Shown here: positions 7,020 to 14,836 of the stretch, piece by piece
Numbering within the stretch: the first letter of the stretch is position 1
How the letters are laid out: each line of letters starts with the position of its first letter
Assembly: GCA_015229045.1 (NCBI GenBank)
Contig: JADGCJ010000014.1
Coordinates: 1 to 30,047 of the forward strand
DNA length: 30,047 bases
Source: Magnetococcales bacterium
GTDB taxonomy: Bacteria > Pseudomonadota > Magnetococcia > Magnetococcales > DC0425bin3
Reading direction: 5' to 3'
Program-made: the position numbers and the translations under genes
Notes under the pieces: generated by a model
Database searches by the model: none
What the model was told of the DNA's origin: nothing
What the model saw: the letters and a program-made list of their open reading frames with translations, nothing else

Positions 7020-10000
7020 ATGGAACCATCGTTTTTCTCCATCGTCATCAACCCGCGGGATGCCTGGCGCAGGCTCTCTTCCGGGCAGCGTCTGGTTGCG
7101 GGATTGTTTGCCCTGGGCTTCATGATTGGCGGAGTGCCGGAGGCCCTGACGTCGGCCTCGGCCAATGCCCTCTTCATCGGGACTTACGGTGCCGATTCTT
7201 TGCCTTATGTCTATCTCAGTCTGGCGGTCATCACGCCTGCCCTGGGTGCTTTGTACCTGCGTTGTGAACGAGCCTTGTCTCTCTCTCTCCTTCTGATGGG
7301 CACCCTGCTCGTGAATGTGGCGGTTCTCGGGCTGTTATGGTTGGGTTGGTATGCGGGTTGGCGCTGGGTTGCTTTTGCGGCGGCGGCATGGGTCAACGTG
7401 GAGTGGGTGTTGTCCAGTCTCGTGTTGTGGGGGTTGGCCAATCAGGTGCTGAACGTGCGGCAAAGCAAGAGGGCCTTTGGCCTGATCGGCATTGGCGAAC
7501 TGCTGGCCTTGATGCTGGGGGGGGTGTCGACGCCTTTTCTGGTGGATCTTCTGGGTACGCCCGGCCTTTTATTGATATCCGCCGCCAGTTGTCTTGGTGG
7601 TATGTGGCTTGTCTCTTTCATTTTCAGACATCTGGTTCCGCATCTGGATGGAGATGTTGCGGCTGGGCCCAAGATGGAGAGAACAGGTATCGGCGACGGC
7701 CCCGACCGGCCCTATATCCTGTCCATTCTGGCCTTGAGTGCTTTTGGTGTCGTTGCCTACCATTTCGTGGACAACGCCTTTTATGACAGCCTCTCTTTGC
7801 AATACCCCACGGAGGACGCGTTGTCCTCCTACATGGGACGTTTCAATGCGGTGGTAGCCCTGGTCGGACTCGTATACCGTCTCTTTTTTTCAAATCTGGT
7901 TTTCAATCATTTCGGCATCAAGGTGGCGATCTTGTTGCCGCCGCTGGCTTTGCTGATCGGGGGCCTGGCTGTGGTGGGTTTTGGCTGGTGGGTGCAGAGT
8001 GCCGGCTGGTTTTTCGTTCTCTTGACCAGTGGCAACAAGCTCTTCGAACACCTGGGCAGCGAGGCTATCCACAAGGGAGTGCTGTTGACTCTCTATCAAC
8101 CTCTCCCTGCCAAACGGCGCACGGGTGTCCAGGTGATCGTCGAGTCGTTCGTGGAGCCGCTGGCTGGCGGGGTGGCTGGTCTTGTGTTGTTGTGGTGTAA
8201 CAAGGGGTTGGGATTTACGGCCCGGGAATTGACCGCTGCGTCCTTGGTGGTTGTGGCTCTGTGGCTCCACAGCGCCTGGCGGCTGCACGCACGGTACATG
8301 GCGGCGCTGGGTCGGGCATTGGAGAGGCAACGTCTTGGCGGCAAGGCTTTTCTGGCGGAGGATGATGCCTCTCTGACCTTGTTGCGCCAGGGGCTTTTCA
8401 GTCCGAGATTGCCGTATGGCCTCTATTGTCTGCAATGGATGGACCGGCGATATCATCACCGTTTGGAGGAGGATATCCCCAGGCTTCTCGACCATCCGGA
8501 ACTCCCCATGCGCTTGGAGGCGGCCGGTGTGGTGGAACGACGGCAGATGGTTTCGGTCTGGGATGCCATCCAGAGGCGTCTGTCCGTGGAGAGCGATCCC
8601 GGGGTGCGGGGGCGTTTGTTGCGCGCCCTGGCGGCAGTGGGAGAGGATGACGCCATGGATATGGTCTCTCCCTATCTGCGCGATCCAAGCCCCCTGGTGC
8701 AGCGTGAGACCCTGGTGGCCATGCTCAAACATTGTGGTATCGAGGGGATCATTCTGGCCGGGGCGGATTTATTGCGGGCAGCGGATTCCGACGATCCCGA
8801 ACGCCGCCGCATGGTGGCCAGAGTGGTGGAGGAGGTCGCCGACCGTCATCTTTACCGGATCCTGTTGCGGCTTTTGGATGACCCCGACCTCTCGGTACGT
8901 TGGGCCGCCCTGGATGCGGCGACCAAACTGGCCACGGTACCGCGTTTGCAACAAGCCGTCATGGTTCAGCTCTTGAATCGGGAGACATCCCGCAAGGCGG
9001 AGGCTTTTCTGGTTGCGGCCGGCCCGGTGGTTGTGCCCGGTCTGGAGCGTATCCTGCTGGATGAAAAAGGGCCATCCTGGGTCAAGATACGGGTCATATC
9101 CATCCTCGGACGCATGAAATCGCCGACGAGCGGGGCCATTCTCGACGCCTTCCTCGATCGGGCTCCGACGCACCTGCGCCACGCGATTCTGCAATCCTTG
9201 CGACGCCTGGATCATCATGTGGCTTTGGAGCGTCGACCCTCCTACGCAACCCTCCTGCAAGATGAGGTGCGGAGCTTTGCCGAATGGATGGCCACTGTCG
9301 TCGATCTGGAGCGCATTGCATCCATGCGGATAGCCAGGGATGGTATACGACAGGAGTTGGGCCGTATCCAGGAGCGGGTCTTCATTGTGGTTTCGCTCCT
9401 GTATCCTCTGCCGGCTCTGCGGGACGCATGGGTACACTATACCAGCGGTTTGACGGGAAAACGTTCATATGCTATTGAAATAATTGACAATATTTTGCCG
9501 AAATCACTCAAGGGCCAAATCCTGTCGGTTTTGGATGACCAACCTTTGCCAGAGAAATTGAGGATCCTGGAACCCTTTTATCCCCAGCGTCGTCTCGATG
9601 TGCTGGCGCGCCTGAAGGTTGTCGAGGAGTCCCCCCTGACTCCGGGAAAACCGTGGCTTCATGCTGCCTTGATGCATGGATCCGCCATCCTGGGCGGCGA
9701 AGCCTTTTCCCAAATGGCGGCAACGGCGTACCTCGATCCGCATCCGGTGGTGCGGGAAACGGTTGCCCGCTTTGCCTTGAGCTTGCCGTTGCCCGAGGCA
9801 CGCCATACGCTTCGGACCCTGGTTGCGGATCCTGATCAGCGGGTCTCCGCCATGGCCCGTTGGATGCGGCACCGACTGGACAACCCGGAAAGCGCCGTGC
9901 GGACCGTCAGTGAGAGGGTACCCATGTCCACCATCGAAAAAATTATTTTCCTCAAGCATATCAGTTTGTTCTCAAGTATTCCGGAAGAGTGTCTGGCGGA

Positions 10001-10361
10001 TATCGCCGACAGGATGGAGGAGGGGGAGTCTCTCCCCGGAGAGGCCATTGTGCGCCAGGGCGAGTGGGGGAATACCCTTTACATAGTCGGCAGCGGGCAG
10101 GTGCGCGTCGTCATCAACGGCGTCAGCGTGGCTACCATGGGCGAGGGGGAGGTGTTTGGCGAGTTGGCGCTCCTCGATCCGGAACCACGCTCCGCCACCG
10201 TGGAGGCGGTCGGTGACGTTCGCCACTACCGCATCGATGGGCAGGGGTTCAATGAAATCCTGGATATGGAGCCATCCGTGGCACGCAATATCATCCGCAT
10301 GCTTTGTCGCCGCCTGCGAGAGGTTCGCCATCGCGAGACCAAAAAGCGACAAGAAGGGTAG
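7020..10361 (+). CDS. Transporter-like membrane domain fused to HEAT repeats and a cyclic nucleotide-binding domain
   Basis: This protein of 1113 residues has three parts. Residues 1-430 contain about twelve hydrophobic segments and resemble MFS or ATP/ADP-translocase (Npt/TLC) type carriers. Residues about 440-960 are helical repeats of HEAT type, for example the DPSPLVQRETLVAML, DPDLSVRWAALDA and DPHPVVRETVARFAL units. Residues about 975-1095 are a cyclic-nucleotide-binding domain with the phosphate-binding cassette FGELALLDPEPRSATV, including the ligand residues E1048 and R1057. Related carrier-HEAT-cNMP fusions are known in bacteria, and their transport activity is generally uncharacterised. 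The intact cassette suggests it really binds cAMP or cGMP. The gene follows comEC by 19 bases without an obvious ribosome site and ends 28 bases from a convergent operon. The transported substrate cannot be inferred. Confidence 0.85.
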   Translation: MEPSFFSIVINPRDAWRRLSSGQRLVAGLFALGFMIGGVPEALTSASANALFIGTYGADSLPYVYLSLAVITPALGALYLRCERALSLSLLLMGTLLVNVAVLGLLWLGWYAGWRWVAFAAAAWVNVEWVLSSLVLWGLANQVLNVRQSKRAFGLIGIGELLALMLGGVSTPFLVDLLGTPGLLLISAASCLGGMWLVSFIFRHLVPHLDGDVAAGPKMERTGIGDGPDRPYILSILALSAFGVVAYHFVDNAFYDSLSLQYPTEDALSSYMGRFNAVVALVGLVYRLFFSNLVFNHFGIKVAILLPPLALLIGGLAVVGFGWWVQSAGWFFVLLTSGNKLFEHLGSEAIHKGVLLTLYQPLPAKRRTGVQVIVESFVEPLAGGVAGLVLLWCNKGLGFTARELTAASLVVVALWLHSAWRLHARYMAALGRALERQRLGGKAFLAEDDASLTLLRQGLFSPRLPYGLYCLQWMDRRYHHRLEEDIPRLLDHPELPMRLEAAGVVERRQMVSVWDAIQRRLSVESDPGVRGRLLRALAAVGEDDAMDMVSPYLRDPSPLVQRETLVAMLKHCGIEGIILAGADLLRAADSDDPERRRMVARVVEEVADRHLYRILLRLLDDPDLSVRWAALDAATKLATVPRLQQAVMVQLLNRETSRKAEAFLVAAGPVVVPGLERILLDEKGPSWVKIRVISILGRMKSPTSGAILDAFLDRAPTHLRHAILQSLRRLDHHVALERRPSYATLLQDEVRSFAEWMATVVDLERIASMRIARDGIRQELGRIQERVFIVVSLLYPLPALRDAWVHYTSGLTGKRSYAIEIIDNILPKSLKGQILSVLDDQPLPEKLRILEPFYPQRRLDVLARLKVVEESPLTPGKPWLHAALMHGSAILGGEAFSQMAATAYLDPHPVVRETVARFALSLPLPEARHTLRTLVADPDQRVSAMARWMRHRLDNPESAVRTVSERVPMSTIEKIIFLKHISLFSSIPEECLADIADRMEEGESLPGEAIVRQGEWGNTLYIVGSGQVRVVINGVSVATMGEGEVFGELALLDPEPRSATVEAVGDVRHYRIDGQGFNEILDMEPSVARNIIRMLCRRLREVRHRETKKRQEG

Positions 10362-10389
10362 GCAGTTGGACCAGGGGGCTGTCTGTGGA

Positions 10390-12498
10390 TCAAAATCCAC
10401 TCTCCTTGACCAGCAGGCTGCGCACAGAGCGCAACAGGGAGTCGAGAATGCTCAATGGCTCGCCGGGAAGATGCACGGTGCCACGCAGAATGTGAAGGAG
10501 ACCGTGGGGAGGCGTTGTTTCGGGTGCCAGGAGGACGAGATAGACCGCAGTCAGTGGGATGGCCTCTCCCTGGTTGTTGGCTCTGGTCGGAATCTCTCCA
10601 CCCAGGTGAGAACCAAGCCAGGGGTGGTGCAACTGCCTGGTGTTGGTGTTTTCAATCCGGGTGACTCTGGCCTTGAGAGAGGGAATGTCACCCATCTCCG
10701 GGAAAAACTCCCCTTCGCCGCCAAACAGGATTTGGTCGCGGCGAATCTCCTCCACATAGGCCTCGATGACCCACTGTCGAAGATTGGCCAGCTCCAAAAG
10801 AGGTTCCGTGATGCCGACCCAGTCGCCCGGATGGAGGTGTTCCAGACGGTGGACGACAAGGCCATCGGTTGGCGCGACCAGGGAGAGCTGCTCCTGCTGA
10901 CGGAGAAAGCCTTGGTGTTCGGCGATACGGGAACTCAATTTTTGTCGGATGTCACGCCGCTGGTCCAGCAGATCGCTATGGACCGAATGCAGGGCAAGTT
11001 GCTGACGTAACAAGGTGATTTCGGTCTGTGTCTGTTTGATCTTGTGCGACAGATCCGGGGAAGAGAGGCGAGCCAATATCTGCCCTTGCTGGACTTTGTC
11101 GCCTTGGGCCACCTCCCAGGCATCCAGGCGGGCAGGGAGAGGAGCAAACAGAGCGGGGGGGTGTTCTGGGCGTAAAAGGGCGGGCACTTCGATGCGATGC
11201 TGCCAGGGGTGGATCAGAAAGAGAGTCATCCCCCCAAAGATCAGGCTGGTCAGCACCGTATGACGATTGATGCGCAAACGTTGTCGCAGGCGCCACCAAC
11301 CTCCCAGCTCCAAAGCCACTGGCCGCAGGATGAACCAACCCACTTCCACCATCATGAGGGCCGCTCCCAAAAGTTTGAAGAAGTAGTGGTAGACCAGCAA
11401 GGCAATGCTGAAGAATAATACCAGACGATAGGTCCAGGAAAGATACGCGAAAAGGATTAAAAACGGGCGGGCCTGCCGCAGGTCGGGTTCGGGATCCGGA
11501 TCTCCCAGTCCGAGCAGGAGTTCGCGCAGCCACCAGCGGCCCAGGGTGCCGGATCGGGCGTGGAGATTTTGCACTTCGATCCAGTCGGAGAGAAGATAGT
11601 AGGCATCGAAACGCAAGAAGGGACTCAGGTTGACAGCCAGGGTCATGGTCCAACCGCTGGTGGCGAGAAAAAAGGCGGCACTGCGGGCCGGCCCATCGGG
11701 GAGGAAACTCCACAACAAGGTGGCCCAGGAGGCCAGGACCAGCTCGGCAGCGACACCGGCGATGCCGACAGCGACACGTTGTTTCCGGTCAGGCAACCTC
11801 CAGATGCCGGTTACGTCGGAGTAGAGAACAGGCCACATCACCAGAAATGCCACCCCCACCGAAGGGACGGAGCAGCCATGGTGTTTGGCAGCGAGGGTGT
11901 GGCCGAACTCGTGGATGACCTTGGAAGCAAAAATGGCCAGAGCCATCAGGATTGCCCCCTCCGGGGTGAAGCTGCTGGTCAGGGTGGAAAAAAAGATCTC
12001 CCACTGCCGGTTGACCAGGATCAAACCCGTCAATGTGACAGTGGCCATGAAAAGCCAGAATCCGCGTGAAAAAACCCATGTCATAGAGGGGAGGATTGCC
12101 TCCAGGAAGCGATCCGGTCGCAGCAGGGGTACCCGAAAGAAGAGGTAGGCATGAAACAGGATTTGCAACCAGCTCTGTCGTGTGCCCAAGGATTGACGAT
12201 GCAAACGGGACAGGTCAGATTTTCCCTGGATGCGCACCAGATTGTGCGAGGTCAAAAATCGCGCCACGTCCAGAACCTGATCCGCGCGCACATGCAGGGG
12301 GGTCTCCTGGCTGGTGCGGGTGGCGATCTGCTCGGCGCTGCCCATACTCCAGCGGGAGAGAATCTCAAACTCACGCCAGCCGATACGATAGTAGTGGTTG
12401 CTGGCCGGGTCGTGAATGGTCCAGGAGGGGGCGTGGTTGCGGGTTCGAGGTCCGGGGAAGAGGTGGAGTTCCTCCCGCAGCGGGGGGAGGGTCGTCAT
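10390..12498 (-). CDS. M50-family membrane metalloprotease fused to a HlyD-like adaptor domain
   Basis: The 702-residue product begins with a PqqD-like winged-helix region (about 20-95), followed by a membrane core carrying HEFGH (residues 196-200), the zinc site of M50/site-2 proteases, and the distal Asp in FDAYYLLSD (D298). More membrane helices follow to about residue 410, then a periplasmic lipoyl/HlyD-like half (about 430-700) with a short coiled coil (KIKQTQTEITLLRQQL). Such proteins are annotated as putative peptide zinc metalloproteases or M50-HlyD adaptors. The frame extends to a TTG at 12513, but ATG 12498 is preferred; it lies five bases after the end of the upstream gene. It is the last gene of the operon and converges on the HEAT-repeat gene. 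All protease ligands are present, so it may be active. Its substrate is unknown. Confidence 0.85.
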   Translation of the reverse strand: MTTLPPLREELHLFPGPRTRNHAPSWTIHDPASNHYYRIGWREFEILSRWSMGSAEQIATRTSQETPLHVRADQVLDVARFLTSHNLVRIQGKSDLSRLHRQSLGTRQSWLQILFHAYLFFRVPLLRPDRFLEAILPSMTWVFSRGFWLFMATVTLTGLILVNRQWEIFFSTLTSSFTPEGAILMALAIFASKVIHEFGHTLAAKHHGCSVPSVGVAFLVMWPVLYSDVTGIWRLPDRKQRVAVGIAGVAAELVLASWATLLWSFLPDGPARSAAFFLATSGWTMTLAVNLSPFLRFDAYYLLSDWIEVQNLHARSGTLGRWWLRELLLGLGDPDPEPDLRQARPFLILFAYLSWTYRLVLFFSIALLVYHYFFKLLGAALMMVEVGWFILRPVALELGGWWRLRQRLRINRHTVLTSLIFGGMTLFLIHPWQHRIEVPALLRPEHPPALFAPLPARLDAWEVAQGDKVQQGQILARLSSPDLSHKIKQTQTEITLLRQQLALHSVHSDLLDQRRDIRQKLSSRIAEHQGFLRQQEQLSLVAPTDGLVVHRLEHLHPGDWVGITEPLLELANLRQWVIEAYVEEIRRDQILFGGEGEFFPEMGDIPSLKARVTRIENTNTRQLHHPWLGSHLGGEIPTRANNQGEAIPLTAVYLVLLAPETTPPHGLLHILRGTVHLPGEPLSILDSLLRSVRSLLVKESGF

Positions 12499-12502
12499 GG
12501 TG

Positions 12503-13852
12503 TCAAATTCCAATCATGCGTCGCAAGGCGGCCAGAGGGCGGCGCAACAAGAAGCGAAAGAGCGTCACCTCCTGGCCAGTGATGCGAGCCGTACCCCGCA
12601 AACCAATGCGTTGCGGGGCAACATCACCGGAAAAACGGGCGGTGAGTCGATAAGCCAAAAATCCCTCGGGAGTGGAGGTTGGCCGGAAGGCGGCTTCGAC
12701 GAGACGGGCCGACAACGGCTGATCAGGCTGGTTGTTGTTGAAAAACTTGACCTCGGCATCCGGTTCCAGGTTGATGGCATCGGGGACGGGAAGGTGAATT
12801 TCCAGTTCTGTGGTGGCGGGATCGGCAATGACCAGGATGCGCTCGCCGACCGTGACCGGGCGTCCCAACCAATCGTTGACGTCTTCAAACAAAACGATGC
12901 CATCCCGATTGGCCCGGACGTGGGTACGTTCCAGAAGGTGTTCTACATGGATCACTTCGGTCCGGCGTTGTTCGAGGCGTCCTTGGAGGAGGGCCAGACG
13001 GGTTTTGCTGTCGGCGTCGAGGACTGCCTTTTGGGCATCTTGCCGATATTCGTGCTGTGCCGATTCCATGTCGGCGCGGGCCACATCCAGACGATTGCGC
13101 AGGTTGGTGTCATCCAGGGTGAGCAGGAGATCGCCGTTTTTGACCGAGCGATTGGGGCGGACGTGAAATTGATCGATGACACCATCCTGGGGGGCACGTA
13201 CCACGAGAGGATCGATCGGAACCACTTCGGCTGGGGCAAGAACCGACAGGTCAATGGGCAGGGCAAGCGAACCCACCACAAAGGCTGCCAGGAGCAGCAG
13301 TGGCAGACGCCGGATATCCGGCAGAGGCCCCACCTTCAGCCGTCGCCGGGGTTGCAGGGCGAGCCAGGCGTGGGCATAACTCTCGGCCAGGAGGGCGAGC
13401 AGCTCCAGTTCGACTGGATGCCAGGCAGCCTCTCGTGCCAGGAGCATGCCTCCGGGGCGCGCGCCGGAGGGCAGATTCAGGGGTAGCCACAAGAGTTCGG
13501 CGGGGAGCCACTCCGCCCAGGCGCTCTGGTCGGACGCGGAGAGGGCCTCGGGTGTGATCACCCGTGCCGCAGCGTTTTGGGGATCCCGATCCAGGGTTGC
13601 GCACAAATCGCGTATCCAGGTGACGAACGGTACCTGCGGATCGACACGAAACAGGCCCGAGATGGCCACTACCTCGCCGGGACCGGGGGGAACTCTTTGC
13701 CAAAGGAGTGCCTGACGATAGGGGGTGAGCAGGTGTGTTTCATTGACCATGACAAAGCCAAGGGCCTCGACATCCGGGGCGTCTCGGGCCATCTTTTCCA
13801 GTTCGAGGATGAGGCTCAGGCTTTTAAGGCGATTGTGCAGAGAGTCGGTCAC
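12503..13852 (-). CDS. HlyD-type periplasmic adaptor with N-terminal GAF-like cytoplasmic domain
   Basis: The 449-residue protein has an unusual layout. Residues 1-175 are soluble and look GAF-like (alternating strands with LLTPYRQALLWQ and a final helix near ELLALLAESYAHAWLAL). A single membrane segment follows (about 183-203, LPLLLLAAFVVGSLALPIDL). Then comes a periplasmic HlyD/biotinyl-lipoyl module beginning VLAPAEVVPIDPLVVRAPQDGVI, with a coiled-coil hairpin at about 260-320. The order suggests a sensor inside the cell linked to the adaptor outside. The GTG start overlaps the stop of the preceding adaptor gene (GTGA). HlyD assignment is secure. The GAF call rests on general pattern only. 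Confidence 0.83.
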   Translation of the reverse strand: MTDSLHNRLKSLSLILELEKMARDAPDVEALGFVMVNETHLLTPYRQALLWQRVPPGPGEVVAISGLFRVDPQVPFVTWIRDLCATLDRDPQNAAARVITPEALSASDQSAWAEWLPAELLWLPLNLPSGARPGGMLLAREAAWHPVELELLALLAESYAHAWLALQPRRRLKVGPLPDIRRLPLLLLAAFVVGSLALPIDLSVLAPAEVVPIDPLVVRAPQDGVIDQFHVRPNRSVKNGDLLLTLDDTNLRNRLDVARADMESAQHEYRQDAQKAVLDADSKTRLALLQGRLEQRRTEVIHVEHLLERTHVRANRDGIVLFEDVNDWLGRPVTVGERILVIADPATTELEIHLPVPDAINLEPDAEVKFFNNNQPDQPLSARLVEAAFRPTSTPEGFLAYRLTARFSGDVAPQRIGLRGTARITGQEVTLFRFLLRRPLAALRRMIGI

Positions 13853-14826
13853 GGTTTCGACTTTTTGCTCAGTTCAGGAAAGTGGACACGGCCATTCATG
13901 CCCGAGATCAACTCCGGAAAACGACCATCCAGGCGGGCGATCACCTTGATCGACTGGCTGACGGCCTCCACCTGGGGGACGGGGCGTACCACCAGGGCCG
14001 GGTAGTCACGGCCCGTCTCATCGATGTGGACCGTAAACGGCATCCCCGGCGACAGGCGAGGCAACCAGCGCGAAGGCACGATCAGGGCCAGTTCCAGCTC
14101 GGCATTGTTCAAAATTTCCAGCAGGTGCTGGCCCTCGGTGACATACTGGAAGGGTTGTGCCTGCATCGTGATGACATGACCGGGAAAGGGGGCACGAATC
14201 CGACAGCGGTTGACCATGGTCTGGTGCGTGGTCACTTCGGCGATATTACGAGCGAGCTCCAGCCGGTCCAGTTCCAGCTCCAGAGGGGAGAGGGAACCCA
14301 GCTCCATCAGGCGGGCGTGGACCTCGACCCGTTTGCGGCTGGCCTCGACTTCGGCCGCGGCCTTGCGCAGGCGGGTCTGCAAGAGGCTGCAATCAAACTC
14401 GATGAGGACCTTTCCCTGGGTGAAGGACTCCCCTTCGGCGACGTGAATGTGTTGGATTTTCGCGGTGATCTCTGCCCCGATGACAGTTTTTTGCCGGGGG
14501 GTCAACTGGGCACGGATCTCTTCGGTCTCATCGGTTGTCCTGTCCGGTTCGTATTTGGGGAGGGTGTGGACTTCCGATGATGGTTTTGCTGGCGCAGGGA
14601 GACCCGTCTGTGATTTTTGGGGTATGGGGGCACCTGATTGCGTCTTTGTCGAGGTGGGCGTGGCTGTTGGGGGTTTCGGGGGGGTGGGGGTGCCCGATTG
14701 AGGCGCGGTCGGTGCTTCAGGCTGCGTCGATCCGACCGAAGGGGCTGGAATCAGCAGCAGAAAACAGGCCACCCACCCCAGGCGGGGGCCGATCCGGCAA
14801 CCGATGTGACTGGCATTGCGGGGCAT
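13849..14826 (-). CDS. HlyD/RND-type periplasmic adaptor with proline-rich linker
   Basis: About 325 residues. A hydrophobic export signal (WVACFLLLIPAPSVGS) is followed by some 50 residues rich in Pro, Thr, Ser and Lys, then a small adaptor body: a lipoyl half starting GAEITAKIQHIHVAEGESF, an alpha-helical hairpin (about 150-200), the second lipoyl half RIRAPFPGHVI, and a beta-barrel region. There is no inner-membrane anchor other than the signal. ATG 14826 lies ten bases after the stop of the TolC-like gene; the frame also opens at a TTG at 14850 that would overlap that gene. The linker may let the adaptor cross the periplasm or peptidoglycan. It probably works with the TolC-like protein upstream and the two adaptor-like proteins downstream. 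Confidence 0.85.
   Translation of the reverse strand: MPRNASHIGCRIGPRLGWVACFLLLIPAPSVGSTQPEAPTAPQSGTPTPPKPPTATPTSTKTQSGAPIPQKSQTGLPAPAKPSSEVHTLPKYEPDRTTDETEEIRAQLTPRQKTVIGAEITAKIQHIHVAEGESFTQGKVLIEFDCSLLQTRLRKAAAEVEASRKRVEVHARLMELGSLSPLELELDRLELARNIAEVTTHQTMVNRCRIRAPFPGHVITMQAQPFQYVTEGQHLLEILNNAELELALIVPSRWLPRLSPGMPFTVHIDETGRDYPALVVRPVPQVEAVSQSIKVIARLDGRFPELISGMNGRVHFPELSKKSKP
14669..14690 (+). other. Putative G-quadruplex motif inside the adaptor linker region
   Basis: The plus strand carries G5, TTTC, G7, T, G5, which satisfies the four-run G3+ pattern with short loops (the seven-G run supplies two runs). It is the template strand of the adaptor gene and encodes part of its proline-rich linker, so proline codons may be the sole cause. 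Confidence 0.4.
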
Positions 14827-14836
14827 GGAGTCTCTT

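Noticed and set aside
10385..10400. Six-pair hairpin GTGGAT/ATCCAC between convergent genes as a bidirectional terminator
   Set aside because: The stem is short and AT-containing, and no T run follows it in either direction.
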